5,302 nt of DNA from Deltaproteobacteria bacterium (GTDB lineage Bacteria; Desulfobacterota; Syntrophia; Syntrophales; Smithellaceae), in contig JAGFXG010000118.1 of NCBI GenBank assembly GCA_017860985.1, forward strand, positions 1-5,302. Reading direction: 5' to 3'. Numbering within the stretch: the stretch's first letter is position 1; every line of letters starts with the position of its first letter. The position numbers and the translations under genes are program-made. Below the pieces are notes generated by a model that worked only from the letters and a program-made list of their open reading frames with translations, made no database searches and was not told where the DNA came from. Shown piece after piece: positions 1-5,302 of this stretch.

Positions 1-1
1 A

Positions 2-550
2 TTCTGCGAGGAGTTTCCCCTCGAGCAGCTTTACCGCGACGTGCGCATTCACCCCATTCACGAGGGAACCACCGGCATCCAGGGCATGGACCTGCTGGGC
101 AGAAAGATGATGATGAAGAAGGGTAAGGCCGCGCAGCTTTACCTGGCGGAAGTACGCAAGGCCATCAGGGAGGCACAAGACGATATGGAATTGAAGCCGT
201 TTGCCGATAAGCTTCAATCGTCCGTCGGGCAGCTTGAAAACGTTACCGCTCATCTGTTCGGGATTGCCGCCAAGGAAGGGCCGGAAATGTTTCTGGCTGA
301 TGCCACCTTGTATCTGGAATTCTTCGGCATTATCGCCATTGCCTGGCAGTGGCTCAGGCAGGCCGTCTGCGCCAGAAAGGCGCTGCAGAAGAATCCCGGT
401 GAATCCGACGTGAATTTCTACAACGGTAAAATGACCGCCTGTCGTTATTTCTTCGGGTATGAACTGCCGAAGATTGAAGGCCTGGCGATCCGCCTGCTGT
501 CCGGCGACGGCCTGACCGTCACGATGAAGAACGAGTATTTTGAAGACTAA
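2..550 (+). CDS. Acyl-CoA dehydrogenase, C-terminal part (5' end outside window)
   Basis: This is the last 182 codons of a gene whose reading frame is open from base 2, so the true start lies left of the window; the ATG at 41 is internal. The opening residues carry the acyl-CoA dehydrogenase signature, with QLYRDVRI followed by IHEGTTGIQGMDLLGRK. The Glu at codon 62-64 (HEGT) aligns with the catalytic base of this flavoenzyme family, which removes the alpha proton during alpha,beta-dehydrogenation of an acyl-CoA with FAD. About 150 residues follow the motif, which fits the extra C-terminal helical domain of the roughly 600-residue subgroup that includes DmdC-like and FadE-like enzymes (family knowledge). 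Substrate chain length cannot be told from this fragment. The gene ends with TAA just before a strong hairpin terminator, so it is the last gene of its transcript. Family assignment is secure; the exact substrate is unknown. Confidence 0.93.
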   Translation, partial: FCEEFPLEQLYRDVRIHPIHEGTTGIQGMDLLGRKMMMKKGKAAQLYLAEVRKAIREAQDDMELKPFADKLQSSVGQLENVTAHLFGIAAKEGPEMFLADATLYLEFFGIIAIAWQWLRQAVCARKALQKNPGESDVNFYNGKMTACRYFFGYELPKIEGLAIRLLSGDGLTVTMKNEYFED

Positions 551-558
551 CTCAATCA

Positions 559-600
559 AAAAGACAGGAGACAGGCCTTACGACCTGTTTCCTGTCTTTT
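559..600. terminator. Intrinsic terminator, probably bidirectional
   Basis: A 17-bp stem (559-575 with 584-600, one G-T wobble at 570/589) encloses an 8-base loop. The stem begins with AAAA and ends with TTTT, so each strand shows a U-run at the 3' side of the hairpin. It lies 8 bp after the acyl-CoA dehydrogenase stop codon and 35 bp beyond the stop codon of the convergent peptidase gene, so it can end transcripts from both sides. Confidence 0.88.
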
Positions 601-635
601 CAGTATAAACCTAAAAGCCTTCAGTCTAAAAGTCT

Positions 636-1547
636 CTATTTGAAATTTCCCGTGTCCACCCATTCGTTTTTCAGAAGCGACCACCAGTCGACAGCGAGAC
701 CTTTTAATACGTAGTCGTAGGGAAGCCAGCCGTAGCCATCCTCTCCCCAGGTTTTTCCCCAGGAATTTCGAATCAGCAGTGCGCCTGTGGTTTCTTTGGC
801 TCCGGAGTCAGTGTTCTTTATTTTAATTTTATCATCATACCCTGCTGCGATAACGGCATGCCCTCCGACACTTTTTTCTCTCTCTGTCGGGTAAGGGATC
901 CGGCCTGACGTATTTGCCTGAATGTACGAACTGAAAACGGTAAAGCCGAACATGGACGGCAGACCGGCGGCCAGATTGCTTTTGATTCTTTTCAACAGCA
1001 CGGCTTTCCCGGTTTCCGGCGGATCGAGCCGGTAATAATTGATGGCCTGATAATTCTGGGCAAAGGCGTAGCAGAAGGCTGTCGGTTCTGTGTCGTAGTC
1101 TTCAATGTTGTATGGCCAGTATTCTTCCGGAGGGACGCCGAAAAGAACCATCGCACTCATCGTTGTGCGCAGGAACGATCCGGTGTCACCCTTGAAATGC
1201 TCCATATTGCGCGATGCCTTGTAGAGAAAAAGGCGTGAGGCGTCGATGTGTTTTCCGCCGGCCCTTTTTTCGAAATATTCCACCAGGCCCACTCCGACAT
1301 TGGCTGTGCATGAACCCAGCGATCCCTGGTCTTCCACGGGGGAGAACCACTCCCGCAAATCGAAGCGGACTGGCAGAGTTTTGGCTGTTCTGGCGACCGC
1401 TGTTTTTTTCAGCATGTCTTTGATGGAATCTTTCTGCCCGTACTTTTTAAGTTTGTCCGATATTTGATCGTGGTTTATCGTGTGGTCGCGGAAATCGGGA
1501 TAATCCGGCAGCCACCCCATACCTGTCCTGCTCATCGTTTCACTCAT
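636..1547 (-). CDS. Papain-like (C1A family) cysteine peptidase, no signal peptide
   Basis: The 303-residue protein has the papain-family catalytic set in the right order: Gln74 (oxyanion hole) and nucleophile Cys80 in EDQGSLGSCTAN, His230 in GGHAVIAAGYDD, and Asn261 in IRNSWGKTWGEDGYG. The N-terminus carries GWLPDYPDFRDH, a motif seen near the start of bacterial C1A peptidases. Residues 1-58 are therefore a short lead-in to the catalytic domain, which begins at LPVRFDLREW. The C-terminal tail DWWSLLKNEWVDTGNF also resembles bacterial members. There is no hydrophobic signal peptide, and the only cysteines are Cys80 and Cys159, so no classical papain disulfide pattern is possible. A cytoplasmic location is the simplest inference. 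The start is supported by GGAGG (1553-1557, read on the minus strand) five bases upstream. The gene is flanked by convergent and divergent neighbours and so is probably monocistronic. The physiological substrate is unknown. Confidence 0.92.
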   Translation of the reverse strand: MSETMSRTGMGWLPDYPDFRDHTINHDQISDKLKKYGQKDSIKDMLKKTAVARTAKTLPVRFDLREWFSPVEDQGSLGSCTANVGVGLVEYFEKRAGGKHIDASRLFLYKASRNMEHFKGDTGSFLRTTMSAMVLFGVPPEEYWPYNIEDYDTEPTAFCYAFAQNYQAINYYRLDPPETGKAVLLKRIKSNLAAGLPSMFGFTVFSSYIQANTSGRIPYPTEREKSVGGHAVIAAGYDDKIKIKNTDSGAKETTGALLIRNSWGKTWGEDGYGWLPYDYVLKGLAVDWWSLLKNEWVDTGNFK

Positions 1548-1638
1548 AGCTTCCTCCCTGGCTTTTTATGAAGTTTTCGATAAGTTTTCTTATTTACAAT
1601 GTCGTAAAAAAAGTTTAGAGATGTTTTGAATTAGGGTG

Positions 1639-1667
1639 TTACTAGATCTAACTCTTTATTTTGTCAA
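1639..1667 (-). promoter_or_regulatory. Possible promoter of the peptidase gene
   Basis: On the minus strand a perfect TTGACA (1662-1667) is followed, after 17 bases, by TAGTAA (1639-1644), which is only a half match to the -10 consensus. This would give a leader of roughly 85 bases before the peptidase start. A TAGATCTA palindrome (1643-1650) overlaps the inner edge of the -10. The -35 is convincing and the -10 is weak, so this is tentative. Confidence 0.4.
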
Positions 1668-1706
1668 GATAATCATTTGCAGGGATATTTTAGGGATTAG
1701 CCGCTG

Positions 1707-1721
1707 ATTTGCCTGGCAAAT
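1707..1721. promoter_or_regulatory. 15-bp palindrome just upstream of the rpsT -35 box (possible operator)
   Basis: ATTTGCC and GGCAAAT form perfect 7-bp arms around a single central T. The palindrome ends 5 bp before the -35 hexamer at 1727, a common place for a regulator site. No T-run follows, so it is not a terminator. The regulator, if any, is unknown. Confidence 0.4.
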
Positions 1722-1726
1722 TACGC

Positions 1727-1755
1727 TTGACAGCCTGAAATAATTGCGTTAAACA
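1727..1755 (+). promoter_or_regulatory. Probable sigma-70 type promoter of rpsT
   Basis: A consensus TTGACA (1727-1732) is followed after 17 bp by TAAACA (1750-1755), which matches the -10 consensus at three of six positions. Transcription would start near 1762, about 34 bases before the start codon. The strong -35 and its location support the call; the -10 is weak. Confidence 0.6.
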
Positions 1756-1760
1756 CGCAA
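1744..1760. repeat. Inverted repeat overlapping the rpsT -10 region
   Basis: TTGCGT (1744-1749) and ACGCAA (1755-1760) are perfect 6-bp arms around a 5-base centre. If the promoter is as drawn, the dyad covers the -10 box and could act at the DNA level. If transcription starts further upstream, it would form a small hairpin in the rpsT leader. Which applies cannot be decided from sequence alone. Confidence 0.45.
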
Positions 1761-1781
1761 ACCTTAATAAAAAAGATGTTC

Positions 1782-1787
1782 AGGAGG
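1782..1787 (+). promoter_or_regulatory. Ribosome binding site deciding the TTG start of rpsT
   Basis: AGGAGG is an ideal Shine-Dalgarno sequence, eight bases before the TTG at 1796. No ATG or GTG lies in frame at a usable distance, and the S20 N-terminus (ATHKSAEKR) begins directly after this TTG, so the site fixes the rare start codon. Confidence 0.9.
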
Positions 1788-1795
1788 AAATACTT

Positions 1796-2062
1796 TTGGC
1801 AACACACAAATCAGCAGAGAAACGCGATCGTCAAAGCAAGGTCCGCAGGGAGCGAAATGTCGCTGCCAAATCCGCGATAAAAACCAGGGTTAAATCAGTT
1901 CTGGCAGCCGTGGAAAGTAAGAATAAAGAGAATTCAGTGAGTGCTCTCAAGGTAACCGTTCCCTCTCTGGCCAAAGCTGCGGCAAAAGGCCTGATCCACA
2001 AGAAAAATGCCTCCCGCAAAATTTCGCGCTTAACCAGAAAAGTTAACGCCCTTCAGGGATAA
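1796..2062 (+). CDS. rpsT: 30S ribosomal protein S20 (TTG start)
   Basis: The product is an 88-residue, highly basic protein, the usual size for bacterial S20. It opens with ATHKSAEKRDRQS and continues with RRERN, AAKSAIKT and the C-terminal block KGLIHKKNASRKISRLTRKVNAL, all typical of the family. S20 is a primary 16S rRNA-binding protein that helps assemble the body of the small ribosomal subunit. Translation starts at TTG, supported by AGGAGG eight bases upstream. E. coli rpsT also uses a UUG start, and that weak codon takes part in autogenous repression by excess S20 (established knowledge); a similar control here is an inference. The gene has its own promoter and terminator and so is a single-gene unit. 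It is divergent from the peptidase gene and convergent with the methyltransferase gene. Confidence 0.97.
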   Translation: MATHKSAEKRDRQSKVRRERNVAAKSAIKTRVKSVLAAVESKNKENSVSALKVTVPSLAKAAAKGLIHKKNASRKISRLTRKVNALQG

Positions 2063-2071
2063 TTCATCCGG

Positions 2072-2106
2072 ACGCGGTCTGGTCCAAAGACCGGGCCGCG
2101 TTTTTT
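2072..2106 (+). terminator. Intrinsic terminator of rpsT
   Basis: A 13-bp GC-rich stem (2072-2084 with 2089-2101, two G-T wobbles) closed by a CAAA loop is followed by six Ts (2101-2106). It begins 10 bp after the rpsT stop codon. Read on the minus strand it lacks a following T-run, so it appears to serve rpsT only. Confidence 0.93.
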
Positions 2107-2134
2107 ATTTTCACATCGATTTCAAAAGTAAATA

Positions 2135-2947
2135 CTATACCAGAGGCTTTTTGCCGACAGCTTTGAAAAAAGTATAGCAAAAGACGCCGTCATCTTCGGC
2201 GGTTCTGTACAGGTCCCTTATTCCCTGATCGAATATCTCCTGCTCAATGAGACCGGCCCCAAGGGCTGAATCGCGCACGCCTTCGATCATGGCGGTGAAC
2301 GTTTTCTTCGTGAAACCGTCCACAAAGTCAGGTTTTCCGGAATCGACGTAAACCATCCGCGGAGAGACATGAACCGTGTTAAAACCCGCCCTGCGCAACA
2401 GGGGGGATAGCGATCGTCCAATCATGGCATTGCCTCCGGCCCGTTTTTGCAATTCAACCTGACACTGTATCGCCTTGTGTGCCGCATGGCTGTCCGGATA
2501 GAAATAGGCGGATCCGTGATCTCCCTCAATGACCGTGATGGTTCCACCTTTCTTGAGCACACGCTTCAGGGCAACGAGAGCCTCTTCAGGTCGTGAAAGG
2601 TGCTCCAGGACAAAACAGATAAAGACATGATCAAAGAATTCCGCCGCAAAGGGCAGGTTAAAGATATCAGCCTGCTGGAACTGCACGTTTGCCAGGCCTG
2701 CATCGGTGGCTTTTTTTCTTGCCTCGGCTATGGAGACTTCCGATATGTCCACGGACGTGATCAGGGTATCCGGGCTGTTTTTGGCGAGAGCAACCGTTTG
2801 CGCGGCCACACCGCAGCCTGCTTCGAGAACACGGCTTCCCGCAGGATACACCGTATCGCCATGCAGCAGTTCAACCAGAGTGGATGCCTGGTCCTGTAAG
2901 CGAACATTTTCTCTTGGATGATAACCGTGCACATAAGGGTGTTTCAT
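2135..2947 (-). CDS. Class I SAM-dependent methyltransferase, substrate unknown
   Basis: The 270-residue protein has the Rossmann-type methyltransferase signatures: motif I VLEAGCGVAAQT (residues 40-51) for S-adenosylmethionine binding, the acidic VDIS (Asp67) that would contact the ribose, QADIFNLPF (92-100) after strand 4, and FDHVFICFVLEHL (105-117). This order matches the methyltransferase 11/25 type families. The N-terminus HPYVHGYHPREN and residues after about 180 (RRAGF, then a helical tail) are outside the core and probably set the substrate, which cannot be named. No membrane segment or signal peptide is evident, so it should be cytosolic. The ATG has only a modest upstream G-run (GGGGG, about ten bases away) as ribosome site. 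It lies 121 bp downstream of the phosphoesterase gene on the same strand, so co-transcription is possible but not shown. Confidence 0.88.
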   Translation of the reverse strand: MKHPYVHGYHPRENVRLQDQASTLVELLHGDTVYPAGSRVLEAGCGVAAQTVALAKNSPDTLITSVDISEVSIAEARKKATDAGLANVQFQQADIFNLPFAAEFFDHVFICFVLEHLSRPEEALVALKRVLKKGGTITVIEGDHGSAYFYPDSHAAHKAIQCQVELQKRAGGNAMIGRSLSPLLRRAGFNTVHVSPRMVYVDSGKPDFVDGFTKKTFTAMIEGVRDSALGAGLIEQEIFDQGIRDLYRTAEDDGVFCYTFFKAVGKKPLV

Positions 2948-3068
2948 GGTTGATTACCCCCGGTTCAATTTATGATGGTGATGAGTCAAATAGCCGTTCA
3001 GGACCGATGAAGAGAAGATAAGCCGGTTTGATCTGAATTCCGTGCCCGGAAGGGTCCTGTCGTATTCA

Positions 3069-4196
3069 TCATTGCTTGCCGATCAAATCAATCACGGTGA
3101 TTTCCGGCGGGGCGAAAACGCGCACGGGCGGGCCCCAGGTACCGGTGCCGCGGCTTATATACAGCAGTTTGCTTTCACCCAGCGTGTGCAAACCGTATAT
3201 CTTCGGGAAATAGATTTTCACGAGCAGTCCGAAAGGAAAAAGCTGGCCTCCGTGTGTGTGACCGGAAATCTGTAAATTGAAATTGGCTCCCGGATTAATG
3301 TGAGGCTGATGCTTCAGCAGCAGGACAAACCCATCTTGCTTCTCAGACATGGCCTTTTTAAAGGATTCTTTTTCAATGGCGTTGCCTGATCGGCGGCCGG
3401 TGATGTCATCTTCTCCAAAGATGGTTATGCCGGCTGTTTGCCGGACTTCATCCCGCAGCAGATCGAATCCGGCGGCTTTGGTAAACGCCAGGGAACGATC
3501 GAGCCCCGCATAGTATTCATGGTTGCCCAGCACCGCGAACTTGCCGTATTTGGCTTTAATTGCTGCAAATTGGGCGGCATCCTGCATGATGTTGTCAAGT
3601 TCACCGTCCAGCAGATCACCCGTTGAAACCAGGATATCGGGATTGGCCTGTTTTACGGATTCCAGCATCGGTTTAAGGCTGTCTCCCCGGATGATGATGC
3701 CCACGTGGACATCGGATATCTGAACGATACGCAGTTTGCCGTTTTCAGGCAGTACCTGCTGTGTTTTGATTTCCAGGTGTTTGACGCGGATTCTTCCGGC
3801 ATCGATATAGCCGTAGACAACCAGAACAAAGGATAAAAAAGCCGACAGCCAGAACGTGAGCATTTTGAGCGTGACAGTGCCTGCCGAAGGATCGATCAGC
3901 TTGTGGACCCCCCGAATGAGTTCCAGTGACACACTTAGAAAGAAGAAAAAAAAGACAAAAGCCATCCAGATATAGCCGATACAGGCAATTGCCCGGGCCA
4001 GCGGTTCGAGATGAAAGGATTCGGCAACCCGCACGAGAACCGGCGCTATAATCAGCAGGAGAATGAGAATCAGAATCAATCCCTGCAGTAAACCGGTAAA
4101 GTGCAGAACGCTTCTGGCCCGGAAAAAGAAATAAAAATTAATCCCGCCATAGAGAAATAAAAAGGTTAAAAGAAAAAGAATCATCTTGGTTCCCAT
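3069..4196 (-). CDS. Membrane-anchored YkuE/YaeI-like metallophosphoesterase
   Basis: The protein (375 residues from the ATG at 4196) has two parts. Residues 5-25, 36-55, 70-94 and 112-131 are four strongly hydrophobic segments, probably membrane helices. From about 154 follows a calcineurin-like phosphoesterase domain with the full metal-ligand series: ISDVH (Asp162, His164), STGDLLD (Asp194), LGNHEYY (Asn225, His226), LLKHQP (His296) and SGHTHGGQ (His313, His315). The spacing and the ending YISRGTGTWGPPVRVFAPPEI are typical of the YkuE/YaeI-like group, phosphodiesterases using two divalent metals; some relatives act on lipid-linked or envelope phosphates (family knowledge). Charge distribution does not settle which membrane face carries the active site. 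An alternative GTG start at 4202 adds two residues; I prefer the ATG because GCAGG sits five bases before it. The substrate is unknown. Confidence 0.92.
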   Translation of the reverse strand: MGTKMILFLLTFLFLYGGINFYFFFRARSVLHFTGLLQGLILILILLLIIAPVLVRVAESFHLEPLARAIACIGYIWMAFVFFFFFLSVSLELIRGVHKLIDPSAGTVTLKMLTFWLSAFLSFVLVVYGYIDAGRIRVKHLEIKTQQVLPENGKLRIVQISDVHVGIIIRGDSLKPMLESVKQANPDILVSTGDLLDGELDNIMQDAAQFAAIKAKYGKFAVLGNHEYYAGLDRSLAFTKAAGFDLLRDEVRQTAGITIFGEDDITGRRSGNAIEKESFKKAMSEKQDGFVLLLKHQPHINPGANFNLQISGHTHGGQLFPFGLLVKIYFPKIYGLHTLGESKLLYISRGTGTWGPPVRVFAPPEITVIDLIGKQ

Positions 4197-4217
4197 ATTC
4201 ACCTGCTGTATCCGCGG

Positions 4218-4246
4218 AAGCTAAAGGAAAATGAGGGAGAAGTCAA
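4218..4246 (-). promoter_or_regulatory. Weak candidate promoter of the phosphoesterase gene
   Basis: On the minus strand TTGACT (4241-4246) is followed after 17 bases by TAGCTT (4218-4223). The -35 is a five of six match, but the -10 is poor. It is the best candidate in the short space between the phosphoesterase start and the divergent tRNA promoter. Confidence 0.28.
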
Positions 4247-4271
4247 TCATTAAGGCTGCAACAGATTGATA

Positions 4272-4298
4272 TTGACAACTTAAACCCCATCATATAAG
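4272..4298 (+). promoter_or_regulatory. Probable promoter of the tRNA-Thr gene
   Basis: TTGACA (4272-4277) is a perfect -35. TATAAG (4293-4298) matches five of six -10 bases at a short 15-bp spacing; an alternative TAAGTA (4295-4300) gives 17 bp. Either places the transcript start around ten to fifteen bases before the tRNA. Confidence 0.55.
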
Positions 4299-4318
4299 TA
4301 CCAAAACTCCTGATGGAC

Positions 4319-4394
<76 letters not shown>

Positions 4395-4515
4395 GTAAAT
4401 TCAAGTAGTTATCTAGTAACAACCAATCAATTATTTTTAGAATGTTTAACCTGTTGCTAACCTCTGGTGTGATTTTTTTTATGATCTCTGGTAAGGTCAT
4501 GGGTACCTCTCTGTT

Positions 4516-4558
4516 TTTGGGGTACTCTCGTATCCCTTTATAGAATAGGAACCCCAAA
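4516..4558. repeat. Inverted repeat in the AT-rich gap before the oxidoreductase gene
   Basis: TTTGGGGT (4516-4523) and ACCCCAAA (4551-4558) are perfect 8-bp arms separated by 27 bases. No T-run follows on the plus strand, so it is not a standard terminator for the tRNA. TAGAAT at 4541-4546 inside the loop resembles a -10 box, with TTGGGG (4517-4522) 18 bp upstream, so the repeat may overlap a weak promoter of the downstream gene. The rest of the 214-bp gap (4395-4608) holds no gene I can support. Confidence 0.4.
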
Positions 4559-4608
4559 TGGCTTATTTGATATTTTTATTATGACGTGCAAGATGCAGGT
4601 AATACGTT

Positions 4609-5302
4609 ATGGAAAAAACTGATATAACAATCATCGGGGCAGGTGTCGTTGGCTTGGCGATTGCTGCCCAATTGGCGAGACATGATTTAAGCGTTTTCAT
4701 CCTGGAAAAAAATGATTCGCACGGAGGTGGAATCAGTTCGCGCAACAGTGAGGTCATTCACGCAGGCATTTATTATCCGGAAGGATCGCTGAAAGCCGGG
4801 CTTTGCGTTGAAGGCAGACATCTTCTGTACGAAATTGCCACGCAAAACGGTATTCCCCATCAAAAGACCGGCAAGTTGATTGTTGCAACGAGTCCCGAAG
4901 AAAATGATGAGATTGAAAAGCTCGAATGGACAGGACGTCGTAACGGTGTGACAGCCCTTTCTCTTCTCAGTATGCAACAAGTCACACAAATGGAACCTCA
5001 TGTGAAGGCTCTGGTTGCACTATACTCACCTGATACGGGCATTATCAGTTCTCATCATCTGATGGAATATTTTCTAATTCAGGCACTGAACAAGGGGGCC
5101 AAGCTTGTAAGTCGAACAAAGGTAAAGGGAATCGAAAGGGAATCAGGTAACTGGCGGATCTTTGCCGTAAACAATAGAGGCGCCGACTTTGATTTTCTTT
5201 CCGCGATAGTTATCAACGCAGCAGGGCTGTCCTCTGACATTATTGCCAACATGATGGGCAGGGACTATCATCTCCATTACTGCAAAGGCGATTACTGCAG
5301 TA
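4609..5302 (+). CDS. FAD-dependent oxidoreductase, L-2-hydroxyglutarate oxidase-like (3' end outside window)
   Basis: The first 231 codons of a gene are open to the window edge. The N-terminus ITIIGAGVVGLAIA holds the dinucleotide-binding GxGxxG (Gly10, Gly12, Gly15), and Glu33 in FILEKN is the expected ribose-binding acid, so FAD is bound by a Rossmann fold. SSRNSEVIHAGIYY (43-56), the SPDTGIISSHHLMEYF block, INAAGL (202-207) and YCKGDYC near the right edge match the DAO-superfamily branch containing L-2-hydroxyglutarate dehydrogenase/oxidase (LhgO/L2HGDH). Those enzymes oxidise L-2-hydroxyglutarate to 2-oxoglutarate and pass electrons to quinone or oxygen (family knowledge). The family also includes related 2-hydroxyacid or glycerol-3-phosphate type enzymes, so the substrate is not certain. 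The start is supported by AGGT (4597-4600), eight bases before the ATG, and by the usual short lead before the FAD motif. It follows the tRNA with no shared operon evident. Confidence 0.88.
   Translation, partial: MEKTDITIIGAGVVGLAIAAQLARHDLSVFILEKNDSHGGGISSRNSEVIHAGIYYPEGSLKAGLCVEGRHLLYEIATQNGIPHQKTGKLIVATSPEENDEIEKLEWTGRRNGVTALSLLSMQQVTQMEPHVKALVALYSPDTGIISSHHLMEYFLIQALNKGAKLVSRTKVKGIERESGNWRIFAVNNRGADFDFLSAIVINAAGLSSDIIANMMGRDYHLHYCKGDYCS

Noticed and set aside
611..632. CTAAAAG direct repeat at 611-617 and 626-632 between the terminator and the peptidase stop codon.
   Set aside because: The repeat is seven bases long in low-complexity sequence, with no further copies and no functional context.
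1638..1652. TGTTACTAGAT shared between 1637-1647 and the complement of 4411-4421, each in a small imperfect dyad, considered as a common regulator site.
   Set aside because: An 11-bp match between two AT-rich spacers is expected by chance in a window of this size, and the dyads differ in spacing.
2600..2899. Plus-strand frames of 70-100 codons opposite the methyltransferase gene.
   Set aside because: The methyltransferase motifs are on the other strand, and these frames show no domain signature or ribosome site.
2999..3059. CAGGACC/GGTCCTG inverted repeat and a small TTCCG/CGGAA hairpin (3038-3051) in the gap after the phosphoesterase gene, considered as a terminator.
   Set aside because: The outer arms are 47 bases apart, the inner stem is only 5 bp, and no T-run follows on the minus strand. 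Termination here cannot be supported, and no convincing promoter for the methyltransferase was seen either.
4442..4543. A 33-codon hydrophobic plus-strand frame in the gap between the tRNA and the oxidoreductase.
   Set aside because: It has no ribosome binding site, lies in AT-rich DNA where phenylalanine and leucine codons arise by chance, and resembles no known small protein.
4687..5001. Open minus-strand frame of 104 codons opposite the oxidoreductase gene.
   Set aside because: It lies fully antisense to a gene with clear FAD-binding motifs and lacks recognisable protein features, so it is a shadow frame.

Overview
The window looks like an ordinary bacterial chromosome segment, probably from a Gram-negative deltaproteobacterium (Desulfobacterota, Syntrophus/Geobacter-like). 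This placement is inferred from the mix of gene families (acyl-CoA dehydrogenase with the extended C-terminal domain, leaderless papain-like peptidase, S20 with a TTG start) and moderate GC. No marker here fixes the genus. No phage, transposon, CRISPR or defence genes were recognised.

Layout, left to right. Positions 2-550 hold the 3' end of an acyl-CoA dehydrogenase gene (+ strand), closed by a strong, probably two-way hairpin terminator (559-600). A papain-family (C1A) cysteine peptidase on the - strand (636-1547) converges on it. Divergent from the peptidase, across a 248-bp AT-rich spacer, is rpsT for ribosomal protein S20 (1796-2062, +). It has a consensus -35 box, two small dyads, a strong Shine-Dalgarno sequence, a TTG start and its own intrinsic terminator (2072-2106). 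Next come two - strand genes: a class I SAM-dependent methyltransferase (2135-2947) and, 121 bp upstream of it, a membrane-anchored YkuE-like metallophosphoesterase (3069-4196). Divergent from the latter is a complete tRNA-Thr(CGT) gene with encoded CCA (4319-4394). After a 214-bp AT-rich gap, the 5' part of an FAD-dependent oxidoreductase of the L-2-hydroxyglutarate oxidase type (4609 to the window edge, +) runs off the right end.

The genes do not form an evident pathway. Most appear to be single-gene transcription units with their own signals. Only the phosphoesterase-methyltransferase pair could share a transcript, and nothing else links them. The most informative points are the rpsT control region, the leaderless cysteine peptidase with only two cysteines, the four-helix membrane domain on the phosphoesterase, and the tRNA-Thr 3' boundary as a possible integration point. 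I see no convincing case for a previously undescribed multi-gene system.
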